Positions 15,888 through 16,373 of a stretch of DNA of 16,373 nucleotides are shown in pieces (the stretch's first letter is position 1; each line of letters opens with the position of its first letter). The notes beneath the pieces are model-generated. The model was not told the DNA's origin, ran no database searches, and saw only the letters and a list, made by a program, of their open reading frames with translations. The DNA comes from JBGPHT01 sp041484525 (GTDB lineage Bacteria; Acidobacteriota; Terriglobia; Bryobacterales; Bryobacteraceae), in the NCBI GenBank assembly GCA_041484525.1, contig JBGPHT010000172.1, forward strand, positions 1 through 16,373, written 5' to 3'. The position numbers and the translations under genes are program-made.

Positions 15888-15935
15888 GCGCAGGCTTGAA
15901 GACCTGCTCGACCGGCACCGAGGTTCTCCCGTAGC
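15888..15935. repeat. Possible dispersed intergenic repeat with small hairpin
   Basis: The bases 15890-15907 form the imperfect palindrome gcaggcttgaagacctgc (5-bp arms, 8-base loop), continuing into a GC-rich stretch to about 15935. I recall very similar intergenic elements in Solibacter-type acidobacterial genomes, but only one copy is present here and no search could be made. The repeat call is therefore tentative. Confidence 0.25.
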
Positions 15936-16062
15936 GCTCACGTATGACGGACATGCCCCAGTCCCGAGCCTCAGTGGCTACGTGTGCAAGATGCGTTTTC
16001 GCCGACATCGCTGCCGATATGTTTTGTGCTCCGACCACAATCACATCACCGTCTTTGTGAGC

Positions 16063-16089
16063 CGCCCTTTACCCCTTCTTTGAAGGGCG
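16063..16089. terminator. Inverted repeat, possible weak terminator
   Basis: Perfect 7-bp arms (cgccctt / aagggcg), plus one G-U pair, around an inner loop of about ten bases. There is no T-run on either side, so it is not a standard intrinsic terminator. It lies about 350 bases after cobC and could also belong to whatever lies on the minus strand. Confidence 0.25.
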
Positions 16090-16373
16090 CGCCAGACCGC
16101 CAGATCGGCCGCAAGGGGCTGCACGCGGCTCCCGGCAACGTTGACGAAGGCGCCATGGTAGGCGACGAGCCGTGCCGGAACAACCTTGCCAAGAGAGCCA
16201 ACGCATGATTGGCGAGCGTCGGGTTTACGAACGGCTCCTGCCGTTATCTCAGCGATTCTTCGCGTATGTTTGATTTGAACAAGTCCAGCGTTTCAGCATC
16301 TGGCTCAGCGCGACCCCGAGTTATCCTTGATCGCGCCGCTCTCTGCGTGATGCGCGCTCCGAACGCATCCTGC

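Larger units (their letters stand above)
15712..16373. other. Segment without a recognisable gene
   Basis: About 660 bases follow the cluster with no gene I can identify. On the minus strand a frame is open from 16292 to its stop at 16041, with no usable start codon. A second frame overlaps it and runs from a GTG at 16044 to 15850; its product includes VVGAQNISAAMSAKTHLAHV and RDWGMSVIRERYG. Together they might be the broken remains of one gene, or chance open frames in GC-rich DNA. Forward frames at 15712-15899 and 15984-16208 do not look like proteins. No tRNA, insertion-sequence ends or CRISPR repeats are visible. Confidence 0.4.

Noticed and set aside
15712..15899. Small forward gene after cobC
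   Set aside because: No ribosome-binding site, no recognisable protein pattern, and it starts immediately after the cobC stop only because an ATG happens to be there.

Overview
The window holds one dense, single-direction gene cluster (95 to 15711, all + strand, 16 genes) for finishing and importing cobalamin (vitamin B12). It has about 94 bases of leader on the left and about 660 bases without a recognisable gene on the right. The DNA is GC-rich. Three features suggest a Gram-negative aerobe: a TonB-dependent outer-membrane receptor, the O2-dependent lower-ligand enzyme BluB, and a PduO-type adenosyltransferase. The receptor starts with a carboxypeptidase-regulatory-like domain, an arrangement common in Acidobacteria, so an acidobacterium (Solibacter/Bryobacter type) is my best guess. 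That placement is inference only.

Layout. 95-2001: cobU and cobB (cbiA). 1998-7054: an uptake block made of a BtuB-like receptor, periplasmic BtuF, ATPase BtuD and permease BtuC. 7064-9073: a second BtuF-like protein without a signal peptide, a small P-loop kinase, and the PduO-type cob(I)alamin adenosyltransferase. 9082-15711: bluB, cobQ (cbiP), cbiB, cobD, cobT, cobS and the phosphatase cobC. Nine of the fifteen junctions are 4-base ATGA or GTGA overlaps, and the rest are very short gaps or small overlaps. Co-transcription with translational coupling is therefore very likely.

How it works together (known pathway). Corrinoid is taken up through the receptor and BtuFCD. PduO adds the upper adenosyl ligand. 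CobB and CobQ amidate the ring to cobyric acid. CobD makes aminopropanol phosphate from L-threonine phosphate and CbiB attaches it. CobU activates cobinamide to GDP-cobinamide. BluB makes dimethylbenzimidazole, CobT turns it into alpha-ribazole phosphate, CobS joins the halves, and CobC removes the phosphate. No corrin-ring genes are in the window. The one late step without a classical enzyme here is phosphorylation of L-threonine, and the uncharacterised P-loop kinase at 7957-8523 is a good candidate for it.

The points most worth a second look are that kinase, the signal-less BtuF paralogue beside it, a 5-codon minicistron bridging btuD and btuC, and the degenerate-looking segment to the right of the cluster.
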